Shown: positions 17,610 to 27,875, numbered from the stretch's first letter. The stretch is DNA of 64,000 bases from an uncultured Pelagibacteraceae bacterium (GCA_902569615.1 CACFUX010000001.1:16319-80318), one strand, 5' to 3'. Notes: generated by a model not told the origin, from the letters alone. Numbers and translations are program-made.

Positions 17610-18483
17610 TTCTTGAAATTGAAAATTCTTTTTTTAGGGAAATTTCTCTTCTAAAAATAACTATAGAGGATATTATAACCAATAAAGCTCCGAACAATGT
17701 TTTAATAGTTGGTATTTCATCCCATATAAAATAACCAAAAATAATCGCAAAAACTAAGGCTAGATATTTTAATGGAGTTACTAGAGAAACCTCCGAAAAT
17801 TTATATGATTGACTTAACCATAAATTTGCGACACCACCAAATACTCCTATTAGAGATAATAAAATAAAATCTCTAAAATCTGGCATTATCCAACCATATG
17901 GTATTGTAAAAAAACTTGCTAAAGTTATCATAGCTGAAAAATTTAAAGAGATTAACCATACAGGTTCAGTGGTTGATAATTGTCTTATAGCAATAGCTAC
18001 ATAAGATAACCCCAAACAAAAAATTATTGGAAAAATAAAGTATAAATTAAAATTTGTTAATCCAGGTTCTGTAATAATTATAATACCAATAAATCCTACA
18101 AGCACAGCAAGCCATCTATATAATCCAACTTTCTCACTAAGTAAAAAAATTGAAAATATTGTAGTGAAAATTGGTGCAGCAAACGAAATACTTACTACTG
18201 TTGCTAAAGGTAAATTTCTTAAAGCTATAAATATTGCAATTAAAGCTATTAAACCAGATGAACATCTTAAAAGATGCAAACCAGGCCTTTTAGTATAGTA
18301 GAAGTTTTTAATTCTATCTTTAGGAATTAAAAAAAAATAAATTACCATACCAAAAAAACCTCTAAAAAATAATACCTGGCCTAAAGGGTATGAATCTGAC
18401 CATTTTACAATTAAATCCATTAGTGAAAATGCACAAACAGAGATAAACATGTACAAAAAGCCTAATTGATTTTTGGAAAGCAT
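17602..18483 (-). CDS. EamA/DMT family transporter
   Basis: Two EamA-like halves of TM helices. Start set to MLSKNQLGFLYM because the longer ORF (to 18576) overlaps the divergent msrA. Confidence 0.75.
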   Translation of the reverse strand: MLSKNQLGFLYMFISVCAFSLMDLIVKWSDSYPLGQVLFFRGFFGMVIYFFLIPKDRIKNFYYTKRPGLHLLRCSSGLIALIAIFIALRNLPLATVVSISFAAPIFTTIFSIFLLSEKVGLYRWLAVLVGFIGIIIITEPGLTNFNLYFIFPIIFCLGLSYVAIAIRQLSTTEPVWLISLNFSAMITLASFFTIPYGWIMPDFRDFILLSLIGVFGGVANLWLSQSYKFSEVSLVTPLKYLALVFAIIFGYFIWDEIPTIKTLFGALLVIISSIVIFRREISLKKEFSISRNE

Positions 18484-18517
18484 AAGAATAACTTTAGTTA
18501 AATTAAAACAATAATCA

Positions 18518-18958
18518 ATGGAAATAGCAGTATTAGCACTAGGATGTTTTTGGGGACCAGAAATCAAGTTTAGCAAACTTGAAGGAATTTTAAAAACTGA
18601 GGTTGGTTATTGTGGAGGAAATACCGAAACAACTACATATGAACAAGTTTGTTCGGGAAATACCAACCATGCTGAAGTTGTTAAATTAGAATTTGAACCT
18701 TCAAAAATTTCTTATGAAGAAATATTAAATTATTTTTTTAATATTCACGATCCAACGACTTTAAATTCTCAAGGACCTGACATAGGCACTCAATATAGAA
18801 GTGAGATATTTTATGTAAATGAAGATCAGAAAAAAATTGCTGAAAAAACTATTGAAGAAAATAATAAAAAGTTATCTGGAAGGGTAGTTACAAAATTATC
18901 ATATTTAAAAAACTATTGTAAAGCTGAAGAATATCATCAAAAATACTTAGAAAAATAA
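18518..18958 (+). CDS. msrA: Peptide-methionine (S)-S-oxide reductase MsrA
   Basis: LALGCFWGPEIKF, TEVGYCGGNTETTTYEQVCSGNTNHAEVVKLEF, DIGTQYRSEIFY, YHQKYLEK. Confidence 0.95.
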   Translation: MEIAVLALGCFWGPEIKFSKLEGILKTEVGYCGGNTETTTYEQVCSGNTNHAEVVKLEFEPSKISYEEILNYFFNIHDPTTLNSQGPDIGTQYRSEIFYVNEDQKKIAEKTIEENNKKLSGRVVTKLSYLKNYCKAEEYHQKYLEK

Positions 18959-18965
18959 TTTAATT

Positions 18966-19781
18966 ATGTCGCTTGTAAGTACTGATTGGGTTGAAAAAAA
19001 TAATAGTAGTTTGAAAATAATTGATTGTTCCTGGCACATGCCAAATGTTAATAGGGACCCTTATAAAGAATATTTGGATTCACATATAGAAAACTCATTA
19101 TTTTTTGACTTAGATAAAAATTCAGATTTAAATACTGACTTGCCTCATATGCTTGTTAAGAGTTACGAGTGGGAAAAAATTGTATCAAAAATGGGTATCA
19201 CAAATAAAGATAGAATAGTAATCTATGATAATTCAGATGTCTTAAGTTCGTGTAGATGTTGGTACAATTTTTTATATTTTGGTCACGATAGAAATTTAGT
19301 TCATGTTCTGGATGGTGGTTTAAAAAAATGGAATTTAGAGAAAAAGCAAACAACTAAAAAAATTTTAGAAATAAAAAATACTAAATATATTTCATCAGAA
19401 ATTAAAAATTTAGTAATTAATAAATCTCAAATAAATATAAATATTAAAGAAAAAAAATTCAGAGTTATTGATGCAAGAAGCCGGGATAGATTTGAAGGAA
19501 AAGTAGAAGAGCCTAGAAAAGGTTTAAGGAGTGGTTCAATACCTAATTCATCATGTATTCCTTTCAGAGAATTATTAAATGATGATAATACGTTTAAAAA
19601 TCAAAAAGAAATAATAAAAATATTTAAAAATACTTTGGGTGAAGAAATGACACCAGATGTTGTTTTTTCTTGCGGATCTGGAGTAACTGCTTCTGTTTTG
19701 GCACTTGCATATTCTCTAATAAACAATAAATATATGCCAACCATTTACGATGGTTCTTGGGCTGAATACGGTAAAAATTAA
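18966..19781 (+). CDS. sseA: Thiosulfate/3-mercaptopyruvate sulfurtransferase (rhodanese)
   Basis: Two rhodanese domains; CRCWYNFLYFGHD...VLDGGLKKW; active site CGSGVTASVLALA. Confidence 0.85.
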   Translation: MSLVSTDWVEKNNSSLKIIDCSWHMPNVNRDPYKEYLDSHIENSLFFDLDKNSDLNTDLPHMLVKSYEWEKIVSKMGITNKDRIVIYDNSDVLSSCRCWYNFLYFGHDRNLVHVLDGGLKKWNLEKKQTTKKILEIKNTKYISSEIKNLVINKSQININIKEKKFRVIDARSRDRFEGKVEEPRKGLRSGSIPNSSCIPFRELLNDDNTFKNQKEIIKIFKNTLGEEMTPDVVFSCGSGVTASVLALAYSLINNKYMPTIYDGSWAEYGKN

Positions 19782-19784
19782 ATT

Positions 19785-20657
19785 ATGAAAAGATCAACAA
19801 AAATAATATCAATAATAATTATTTTTTTCTTAATAATTGCTTCTGTGATTGTTGCGAGGACTATGATTGGAAAACATTTTCAAAAGAAATTTGGAAAAAG
19901 ACCTCCTCCAGGTATTATGGTTACCGAAGTAATTGATAAAGAATTTTCAGAAAAAATTGAAACATTTGGAACTGCAGTCTCAAATAAAACCAAATCTTTT
20001 AGAATAAAGAGAGAAGATTTAATAGGAGACTTAAAATTAAATAATAACTATGTAAAAAAAGGTGATGTAATTATTAATTTAAAAAGTGGAAATATTGTAG
20101 CTCCCTTTAGTGGTGTATTAGGATACACTGGCTTAACAGAAGATATATTTGTTTCTAATAGTACATTTATTATAACTTTAGATGACAACTCAATTATTTT
20201 TTCTGATATTAAAATTCCTGAAAATTACTCTGCAGTTATGAAAAAAGGTTTACCAATAGAAGTCAGGGTATCTAGCTACAAAAATAAAATATTTAATGGG
20301 GAAGTAAACTTTGTTTCTAGTAGAATAAATGCTGAAACTAGAAGTTTATTAACAAGAATTAAAATTAATAATAATAATTTAGAATTAATATCAGGTTCTC
20401 TTCTAGAAGTGAGCGTAAAGTTTAATTTAAGAAACTCACTCAGTATTCCAGATACAAGCGTAATGATGGAAGGAGAAAAGGCCTACGTATACAAAGTATC
20501 AAAAGATAATGTGGTAAATAAAACTGAAATAAAAGTTGGTTTAAGAAGTGAAGGTAGCATAGAAGTTATATCTGGTCTTAACATTGGAGATGTAATTGTT
20601 GCAGAAGGATTAAAGAAAGTTTACCCAAGAAGTAAAATTAAACCAATCAAAAATTAA
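19785..20657 (+). CDS. RND efflux periplasmic adaptor (membrane fusion protein), short form
   Basis: N-terminal TM, lipoyl half VKKGDVIINLKSG directly followed by NIVAPFSGVLGYTG, C-terminal SIPDTSVMMEGEKAYVYKV...GLNIGDVIVAEGLKKVYP. Confidence 0.8.
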   Translation: MKRSTKIISIIIIFFLIIASVIVARTMIGKHFQKKFGKRPPPGIMVTEVIDKEFSEKIETFGTAVSNKTKSFRIKREDLIGDLKLNNNYVKKGDVIINLKSGNIVAPFSGVLGYTGLTEDIFVSNSTFIITLDDNSIIFSDIKIPENYSAVMKKGLPIEVRVSSYKNKIFNGEVNFVSSRINAETRSLLTRIKINNNNLELISGSLLEVSVKFNLRNSLSIPDTSVMMEGEKAYVYKVSKDNVVNKTEIKVGLRSEGSIEVISGLNIGDVIVAEGLKKVYPRSKIKPIKN

Positions 20658-23600
20658 ATGTTTATAACTGATTTAAGTATTAGAAGACCTGTTGTTTCAT
20701 GGGTTATGTCTTTAATTTTAATTGTATTTGGGCTTTTTGTTTTTTGGAAATTACCGGTAAGAGAACTTCCCTCCGGAATACAGCCTCCAGTGGTTCAGGT
20801 ACAAGTTGAGTATAAATCTGCTTCTGCTCCTATAATAGATCAAGAGGTAACGCAGGTTTTAGAAGATGTCATAGGAGGAGCTGAAGGGATAAAAAATATT
20901 GATTCAAAATCTCAAAATGGAAGAAGCACTATAAAAATTGAATTTGATACTAGTATTGATTTAGATAATGCAGCTAATGACATAAGAGAACGAGTCGCTA
21001 GAGTTGTTGATAATTTACCTTCTGAATCCGATCCACCACAAATTCTTAAACAAGCCGCAGGTTTTACTACGACAATGTGGTTAGGTCTTTCATCATCTAC
21101 CTGGAGTGATTTAGAGCTTGGTGATTATGCGGAGAGGTATTTAGTTGATACATTTTCAAGTGTTAAAAATGTTGGAAGAATTCTGGTTGGGGGATTAAGA
21201 GAACTAAGTGTTAGGGTATGGGTAGATCCAATTAAATTAGCTGCAAATGACTTAACTGTTCAAGAAGTAGAAAGAGCGCTTCGAGGAGAAAATATTAGAT
21301 TGCCAGCAGGAACTCTAGAAGCAAATAATATCGATCTAACTTTAAACTTAGATAAATCTTATAATAGTATTGAAAATATAAAATTGCTGCCAATAAAAAA
21401 AACAAATAAAAAAGTAGTAGTTTTATCAGATGTAGCAAATATAGAATTTGGCCCTGTATCAGAAAAAACTTTATTTAAAGCTCAAAGCAAGAATAAACTA
21501 AATTTAAAAACAGTCGGGATTGGTATCTATGCTAAAAGTGGTGCTTCTACAGTAGAACTTTCTAATGAAATAAAAAAAAAAATTGTAGAAGTAAAAAAAA
21601 CATTACCTGAGGGTCTGGAATTGGAAATTTCATTCAATAGAGCAACTTATATTGGAGCCGCTATAAATGAAGTTTATAAAACTTTAATAATTGCTTTTGT
21701 ATTAGTTGTATTAATAATTTATTTATTTTTAGGAAATTTGAAGGCAGTAATTGTTCCTGCAATAGCTTTGCCGGTTAGCCTAATAGCTTCCTTCCTTGGA
21801 ATTTATATATTTGGACTATCAATTAATATTTTTGTTCTTTTAAGCTTTATACTTGCAATTGGAATTATTACTGATGACTCAGTAATCATGACTGATGCTA
21901 TTTATAGAAGAATTGAAAATGGAGAAAATCCACTTGTTGCAGCTTATAAAGGCTCTAAACAAATAACATTTGCAATTATCGCAACTACATTAATACTGGT
22001 AGCGGTATTTTTACCTTTAATATTTATTGAAGGTATTTCGGGTAAACTTTTCAGAGAAACAGCAATTGCTCTATCATTTTCAATTGTAATATCTTCTTTT
22101 GTGGCACTTACTTTGTCGCCGATGCTCGCAAGTAAATTTTTAGATAGAAAAAAAAATAAAAATTTTATAATACAGAAATTTGAAAAATTTTTCTTAGGTT
22201 TTTCAAAATTTTATCAAGAGACATTGAACGTGATAGTTAATAAAACTAAGATAATATCTATATTTATTTTATTTATAATCATAGCTTCTGTTTTATTATT
22301 TAATTTTTCAAAAAAAGAACTACTACCAATGGAAGATAGAGGAGCATATCTTGTTATTGGTTTTACAGATGAAGGAAGTTCATTTGAATATACTCAAGAA
22401 AAAGCTCAAGTTATTGAAAAAAGACTTATTCCATTATTGCAGGCTGAAGATAGCCCATACTCACGTTTTATCATGAGAGTTCCCGGATTTGGAAGCTCAG
22501 CTACTTCATATAACAGTTTTATAATTATTGCTTTGCTAGATCACTGGAAAAATAGAAAACAAGATTCTAAAACTGTAATGAGGCAAGCAATTGGAAAAAT
22601 TGTAACTGTACCTCAAGCTGTAGCTTTTCCAATATCTCCACAATCAATTAGGGTTTCTAGTTATAATAAGCCAGTACAAATGGTTATTTATGGAAGTACA
22701 TATGAAGAATTAGAAAATATACAAAATCAAGTAATTAGAAAACTTAGAAGAAATAAAAATTTATCTAGATTAGAATCCGATTATTCTAGAAACAAACCTG
22801 AAGTAAAACTTGTTATAAATAAAAGCAAGGCTAAAGACTTAGGTGTTTCAACTGAAAATATTGGAAAAAGCTTGGAAACTCTATATGGAGGAAAAAGAGT
22901 AACAACATTTAATAGATTGGGTAAGGAGTACCCAATAATTTTACAACAATACTTATCAGATAGAAGAAATAAGGATGGAATATCAAAAATTTTTGTCAGA
23001 TCAGATACTTCAGGAAAGCTTATATCTTTAGTAAACCTCGTAGATTTTAAAGAAGAAGGATCAGCTAAAGAATTAGCAAGATATAATAGACAGCGAGCAG
23101 TTACAATTTCAGCAAATATTTCAGAAAACTATACTCTTTCAGAGGCGATTAAATTTTTAGAAAATACAATGGGTGAAGTATCTCCAAAAAGTCAAATTAC
23201 CTGGAAAGGAAAATCTGAAGAAGTAAAAGAAACAAGTAATGAGCTATTCATCATTTTTGCTTTAGCATTATTAACTGCTTATCTAGTGATGGCAGCTACT
23301 TTTAATTCATTTATTCATCCATTTATAATTATACTTACTGTACCTCTTGCGATTTTTGGTGGTTTAGTTTTTATTTTATTTTTAAATAGTTCAGTAAATA
23401 TCTTCTCTCAAATTGCACTAATTATACTTATAGGAATATCCACTAAGAATAGTATACTAATAGTTGACTATGCTAATCAAATCAGAACAACAGGAAAAAA
23501 TATAGAAACAGCGGTCAAAGAAGCATGTAATATAAGATTTAGACCTATTATTATGACATCTTTAAGTACCATGATAGCAATGTTGCCACTTGTCATTGGA

Positions 23601-23780
23601 AATATTGGTCCAGGAGCTGGAGAAGGATCTAGATTAGCGGTTGGTGCCACAATTTTAGGAGGAATGATAATTTCTACATTCTTTACTTTATATGTAACTC
23701 CTACTATGTATTTATCTTTAGCAAAAAATACAAAAAGAATAGATGCAGTTGATATAGAACTAAAAAAAGAACTTCGTTAA
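20658..23780 (+). CDS. RND family efflux transporter permease
   Basis: 1040 aa; MFITDLSIRRPVVSWVMSLILIVFGL; GIITDDSVIMTDAIYRRIENG (TM4 DD); repeats of the RND fold. Confidence 0.92.
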   Translation: MFITDLSIRRPVVSWVMSLILIVFGLFVFWKLPVRELPSGIQPPVVQVQVEYKSASAPIIDQEVTQVLEDVIGGAEGIKNIDSKSQNGRSTIKIEFDTSIDLDNAANDIRERVARVVDNLPSESDPPQILKQAAGFTTTMWLGLSSSTWSDLELGDYAERYLVDTFSSVKNVGRILVGGLRELSVRVWVDPIKLAANDLTVQEVERALRGENIRLPAGTLEANNIDLTLNLDKSYNSIENIKLLPIKKTNKKVVVLSDVANIEFGPVSEKTLFKAQSKNKLNLKTVGIGIYAKSGASTVELSNEIKKKIVEVKKTLPEGLELEISFNRATYIGAAINEVYKTLIIAFVLVVLIIYLFLGNLKAVIVPAIALPVSLIASFLGIYIFGLSINIFVLLSFILAIGIITDDSVIMTDAIYRRIENGENPLVAAYKGSKQITFAIIATTLILVAVFLPLIFIEGISGKLFRETAIALSFSIVISSFVALTLSPMLASKFLDRKKNKNFIIQKFEKFFLGFSKFYQETLNVIVNKTKIISIFILFIIIASVLLFNFSKKELLPMEDRGAYLVIGFTDEGSSFEYTQEKAQVIEKRLIPLLQAEDSPYSRFIMRVPGFGSSATSYNSFIIIALLDHWKNRKQDSKTVMRQAIGKIVTVPQAVAFPISPQSIRVSSYNKPVQMVIYGSTYEELENIQNQVIRKLRRNKNLSRLESDYSRNKPEVKLVINKSKAKDLGVSTENIGKSLETLYGGKRVTTFNRLGKEYPIILQQYLSDRRNKDGISKIFVRSDTSGKLISLVNLVDFKEEGSAKELARYNRQRAVTISANISENYTLSEAIKFLENTMGEVSPKSQITWKGKSEEVKETSNELFIIFALALLTAYLVMAATFNSFIHPFIIILTVPLAIFGGLVFILFLNSSVNIFSQIALIILIGISTKNSILIVDYANQIRTTGKNIETAVKEACNIRFRPIIMTSLSTMIAMLPLVIGNIGPGAGEGSRLAVGATILGGMIISTFFTLYVTPTMYLSLAKNTKRIDAVDIELKKELR

Positions 23781-24385
23781 AAAATAATATATTTATTAGT
23801 ACTTAATACTTTCTGACAATTAGAAAGTTGATTTTTATATTTTGAAGATTGGTTTTGTACTTTTTTTGCAATCAAAATAACTTTATTATTATTTTTATAA
23901 TTTTTATAATTTCCCCAACCTTCATGATAAGCAATATATTGTCTAAAAACATCATCCTTTGATATTTTTAAGATTTTTGAAGTTTTATTTGTATACCAAC
24001 CAATAAAATCAACACTATCTTTAAATCTAGCTCTGGTAGCTAAAGGTTTATTATTTTCTTTTTTGTATTGCTCCCAAGTACCTTTAACAGCTTGAGAATA
24101 ACCAAAAGAACTTGAAGGCCTTTTGTAAGGTATAACCTTGAATAATTTTAATCTTTTTGGTTTTGCAAGCCAATCAAAATCAGACTCCATTTTTATAAAA
24201 GCTAACTGTAAATGAACTGGTGTTCCCCACTTTTTTTCTGTTTTTTTAACATGCTTATACCAAAAATATCTTTCAGAAAATATTGAGCATCCATCAGCAG
24301 TATTTTTAGGAATTGAAGAACATCCAGAAGTAAATAAAAATATAATGATGAAAATACTATTTAAAATCTGATTTTGCTTTTTCAT
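23777..24385 (-). CDS. Lipoprotein with a transglycosylase SLT-like domain
   Basis: Lipobox FLFTSGCSS; WGTPVHLQLAFIKMESDFDWLAKP ... SSFGYSQAVKGTWEQYKK ... YIAYHEGWGNY. Internal Met start preferred. Confidence 0.65.
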   Translation of the reverse strand: MKKQNQILNSIFIIIFLFTSGCSSIPKNTADGCSIFSERYFWYKHVKKTEKKWGTPVHLQLAFIKMESDFDWLAKPKRLKLFKVIPYKRPSSSFGYSQAVKGTWEQYKKENNKPLATRARFKDSVDFIGWYTNKTSKILKISKDDVFRQYIAYHEGWGNYKNYKNNNKVILIAKKVQNQSSKYKNQLSNCQKVLSTNKYIIF

Positions 24386-24677
24386 TAAGCTCATCCATTT
24401 TTTTTCTAATATCTTCATCAGAAATATTATAATCTTTTAAATCATATTTTATTTTTCTAAAAACATCTTCATCGCCTGCTTCAGCAAAATCTGCTTTTAT
24501 TACAGATTGAATATATTCTTTTTCTTTGCTTTGATCATAACCCAAAATCTTAGATGCCCATTCACCTAAATATTTATTTCTTCTAGCACTTACTTTAAAT
24601 TGAAGCTCTTGATCATGTGCAAATTTTTTCTCAAAGCTTTTTTCTCTTTCATCAAATGAACTCATTTTTTTCTCCAA
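24357..24677 (-). CDS. DUF1476 family protein = F1-ATPase inhibitory zeta subunit homologue
   Basis: MSSFDEREKSFEKKFAHDQELQFKVSARRNKYLGEWASKILGYD..., which closely matches the alphaproteobacterial zeta subunit N-terminus. Confidence 0.85.
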   Translation of the reverse strand: MEKKMSSFDEREKSFEKKFAHDQELQFKVSARRNKYLGEWASKILGYDQSKEKEYIQSVIKADFAEAGDEDVFRKIKYDLKDYNISDEDIRKKMDELNEKAKSDFK

Positions 24678-25027
24678 AAATTAAATAAAATTAATATAAA
24701 AATAGATATTAAAACTCCAGCAATATTACCAAACAAGTCAGAAAATTGAAATGATCTGTTTGGAATAAACAAATGAAATAATTCAAGAATTATAGAGATT
24801 ATAATTAAGTATAAAATGATTTTTTTTAAATTTTTGAAATAGCTTATCAAACCCAATAAAGATAACAGAACAAAAGCATACAAATGGTTTGCTGAAACTA
24901 TAAAATCAGTTGATATTTGGGGTTGCTTTGAAAAATCATTATAAATTAAAAAACCTAGTAAACTTCCTGGATAAATATATAAAAATACAAATATAATGTT
25001 TGAAATATGAAATATTATTTTTGTCAT
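24662..25027 (-). CDS. VanZ-like membrane protein
   Basis: 121 aa with several TM helices; LELFHLFIPNRSFQFSDLFGNIAGVLISIF. Confidence 0.65.
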   Translation of the reverse strand: MTKIIFHISNIIFVFLYIYPGSLLGFLIYNDFSKQPQISTDFIVSANHLYAFVLLSLLGLISYFKNLKKIILYLIIISIILELFHLFIPNRSFQFSDLFGNIAGVLISIFILILFNFWRKK

Positions 25028-25059
25028 TTGTTAATTTATCTTATATTTAAATTTAAAGT

Positions 25060-25776
25060 ATGAGTCATTTATTTTTAGTACGTCATGGACAAAGTGAATG
25101 GAATTTAGAAAAAAAATTCACTGGATGGGTAGATGTAGAGTTAACAGCAAACGGAAAATTAGAAGCTTGTAAATCTGGTGAGCTTATTAAAGAACTTAAT
25201 ATAAATTTAGATCACTTTTTTTGTTCTTATCAAAAAAGAGCTATAGAAACTCTTAACTTAATATTAAATACCTTAAGAATCAAAAATGATAAAATAGTTA
25301 AGGCTTGGGAGCTAAATGAAAGACATTATGGTGCTTTAACTGGTTTGAACAAAGATGAAATGAAAAAAACTTTAGGAGAAGATAAAGTTTTAGAATTCAG
25401 AAGATCTTGGGATATTAGACCAGAACCATTAAATAAAAATAATCCCTACCATCCTATAAATATGGAAATTTATAAAAATATACCAAAAGATAAAATTCCT
25501 GATACTGAGTCTTTAAAAGATACTTATCAAAGAGTTGTTCCTTATTTTGAGAAAAATATTTTGGATAAATTAAATAAAAATATAATTATTGCTGCGCATG
25601 GAAATTCAATAAGAGCTTTATGTAAATATTTGTTTAATATTAATAATGAAAAAATTTCAAAACTAGAAATTCCAACAGGTAATCCTTTGATAATTAAATT
25701 TGATAATAATAAAAAAGCTAAAGAGGCTAAGTATTTAGATAAAAAAAGAGCTAGAGATTTAATTATTTTTAGCTAA
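25060..25776 (+). CDS. gpmA: 2,3-bisphosphoglycerate-dependent phosphoglycerate mutase
   Basis: LVRHGQSEWNLEKKFTGWVDVELTANGKLEA; LNERHYGALTGLNKDE; AAHGNSIRALCKYL. Confidence 0.93.
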   Translation: MSHLFLVRHGQSEWNLEKKFTGWVDVELTANGKLEACKSGELIKELNINLDHFFCSYQKRAIETLNLILNTLRIKNDKIVKAWELNERHYGALTGLNKDEMKKTLGEDKVLEFRRSWDIRPEPLNKNNPYHPINMEIYKNIPKDKIPDTESLKDTYQRVVPYFEKNILDKLNKNIIIAAHGNSIRALCKYLFNINNEKISKLEIPTGNPLIIKFDNNKKAKEAKYLDKKRARDLIIFS

Positions 25777-26451
25777 TTTATTGTATATTTCCAAATCAGT
25801 TAAATGAATAAAAGCCTCTTTACTTTCAAAACCATACAACATTTTATTTTTTATTGCATTATCCCAAATTTTAGTAATTGAAAATGGCATCACTTTTTTG
25901 TTTTCAAACAAACTTTTATTAATAATTTGCAGACCAGTATATATAAAATTATTTTCTTTATTTCTTAAAAGTAGTTCATTACTTAAAGAAAAATCACCTT
26001 TCATTCTTTGGTCAAAGCTTTTTTCTTTATTAACAATCATTAATAAATTTTTAATTTTATTTTCAAAATAATAGTTGATCATATTAATTGTAATATCTAA
26101 ATAGTTATCACCCCACAAAGTATCAGGATTTAAAACAATAAAATTTTTTTCATTTGATTTGTTTATTAGATTCATAATACCGCCTCCTGTATCTAAAATT
26201 TCATCACCGTCGTTTAAAATTTCAATTTTTGCATTTGATTTATAATTTAATAGAAAATCACTAATTTTTTTATGAAGGTAAAAAGTATTAATTTTTATAT
26301 TTTTTATTTCCAATTTTTCTAAAAAATTTATTGAATTTTCTAACAAAGTAATTTCATTAATTTTGATTAGAGGTTTTGGAATTTTTAAAGTAATTGGATT
26401 TAAACGTTTTCCAAAACCAGCACATAGGATTAATGCAGTATTAATTTTCAT
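25759..26451 (-). CDS. Sugar-1-phosphate nucleotidyltransferase (MurU-like)
   Basis: ALILCAGFGKRLNPITLKIPKPLIKIN; ILDTGGGI; FIVLNPDTLWGDNY. Next to an AmgK-like kinase. Confidence 0.75.
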   Translation of the reverse strand: MKINTALILCAGFGKRLNPITLKIPKPLIKINEITLLENSINFLEKLEIKNIKINTFYLHKKISDFLLNYKSNAKIEILNDGDEILDTGGGIMNLINKSNEKNFIVLNPDTLWGDNYLDITINMINYYFENKIKNLLMIVNKEKSFDQRMKGDFSLSNELLLRNKENNFIYTGLQIINKSLFENKKVMPFSITKIWDNAIKNKMLYGFESKEAFIHLTDLEIYNKLAKNN

Positions 26452-26452
26452 A

Positions 26453-27391
26453 TTAACATCTTTCTTTTTTTGAAAAGTACTTATCTAAAATATTTTTTAG
26501 CTCTATAAATTTCTTATTATTTTCTGTTCTTAGTTCAATTAATTTCCATGCATAAGGTATTAATTTTAAATAATCATTTTTATTATCTCTAATTGATAAT
26601 CTTGTAAAAATACCAATTATTTTTAAATTTCTTAAAACTGACAATATATCGAAGTCATTTTTAAAATTTACAACATTTATTTTTTTATTAGTTTTAATAT
26701 ATTCTTCAAAAATACTTTTTTTAAGACTCATGCTAGTTTTGAGTCTCACATCGTCTATTAATGAAGCAAGATCATATGCCATATTACCAAAAACAGCATC
26801 CTGGTTATCTATAATGCACAAATTTTTATTTTTAATCATTAAGTTAGAAAGATGGAAATCTCTGTGAACAAATGTTTTATTTCTAAATTTAATCTTATTG
26901 ATTAATTTTTTAAAAATTAAAAGCAGTTTCTTTTTTAAGAAATTTTGATTATTTTTTTTAATTTTTTTAGGAATATACCATTCTAAAAATAGTTTAGTCT
27001 CATTGAGAAGAATTTTTTTTGAATATTTTGGCACAAAGTAATTTGAACCAAGAAATGTTTTTATTTTATTAGTTTTTATTTTTTGTAACAAATTTAATAG
27101 TTTAATTATTTTTTTATAATAAAATAATTTTTTTTTATTTTTCTTTTTTAATTCTTTATAAGCTGTGAGGTTGCCAAAATCTTCTATTTCGATATATTTT
27201 GATTTATAATTTTGACTAATTAACTTTGGTGCTTTAATTTTATTCTTTATTAAAATTTTATTAATAGCATCATATATTAATAAATTTTTTCTAGTATCTT
27301 TTTTGCTTAGTACAATAATTATATTTTTTCTTCTATAAAATTTTCTAAAAGAAGCATCCCCAGATAACAATTTCAATTTACTTAAATTCAT
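26453..27391 (-). CDS. Aminoglycoside phosphotransferase-family sugar kinase (AmgK-like)
   Basis: GDASFRKFYRR; KTFVHRDFHLSNLMIKNKNLCIIDNQDAVFGNMAYDLASLIDD. Confidence 0.75.
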   Translation of the reverse strand: MNLSKLKLLSGDASFRKFYRRKNIIIVLSKKDTRKNLLIYDAINKILIKNKIKAPKLISQNYKSKYIEIEDFGNLTAYKELKKKNKKKLFYYKKIIKLLNLLQKIKTNKIKTFLGSNYFVPKYSKKILLNETKLFLEWYIPKKIKKNNQNFLKKKLLLIFKKLINKIKFRNKTFVHRDFHLSNLMIKNKNLCIIDNQDAVFGNMAYDLASLIDDVRLKTSMSLKKSIFEEYIKTNKKINVVNFKNDFDILSVLRNLKIIGIFTRLSIRDNKNDYLKLIPYAWKLIELRTENNKKFIELKNILDKYFSKKERC

Positions 27392-27875
27392 TAATTATTT
27401 CTTTTCTATATTCAGAAAATATTTCTAAATTTCTTCGTTTAAAATCATCTTCATAACTAAAATATAATTCGATTATTTTTTTAGGTTTATTAAAAATTAT
27501 TTCAGGCCATTCGACAAAAGTAACTATTTCTTTATTATCCTCAAATATTCCAATATTGAATAGCTCTTTTGGGTCTTTAACTTTAAATAAATCATAATGA
27601 TTTACAATAATTTCATCAATTTTATATTCATTTACAATATTAAATGTTGGACTCGGAACTTCTGTTAGTTTAAGTTTTTTTTTAGTTTGTAAACTATTAA
27701 TTAAATATTTTATGAAAGTTGTTTTGCCTACGCCTATTTCACCATAGAAAAAAATAATATCACCTCTTTTAATAAAATTTGAAAATTTTTTAGAAATAAG
27801 TTCTGTATTTTTTTCTAAACTAATATCAATCTTGCTACTTTTAGTAGCGATAAGCATCTGGTTTATAAGGTCCAT
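27378..27875 (-). CDS. tsaE: tRNA threonylcarbamoyladenosine biosynthesis ATPase TsaE
   Basis: [56 protein letters not shown]. Confidence 0.9.
   Translation of the reverse strand: MDLINQMLIATKSSKIDISLEKNTELISKKFSNFIKRGDIIFFYGEIGVGKTTFIKYLINSLQTKKKLKLTEVPSPTFNIVNEYKIDEIIVNHYDLFKVKDPKELFNIGIFEDNKEIVTFVEWPEIIFNKPKKIIELYFSYEDDFKRRNLEIFSEYRKEIINEFK

Noticed and set aside
17435-17734. 99-aa + strand ORF across alkA-like/EamA junction
   Set aside because: Overlaps two supported genes on the other strand; low-complexity Leu/Phe translation from AT-rich DNA.
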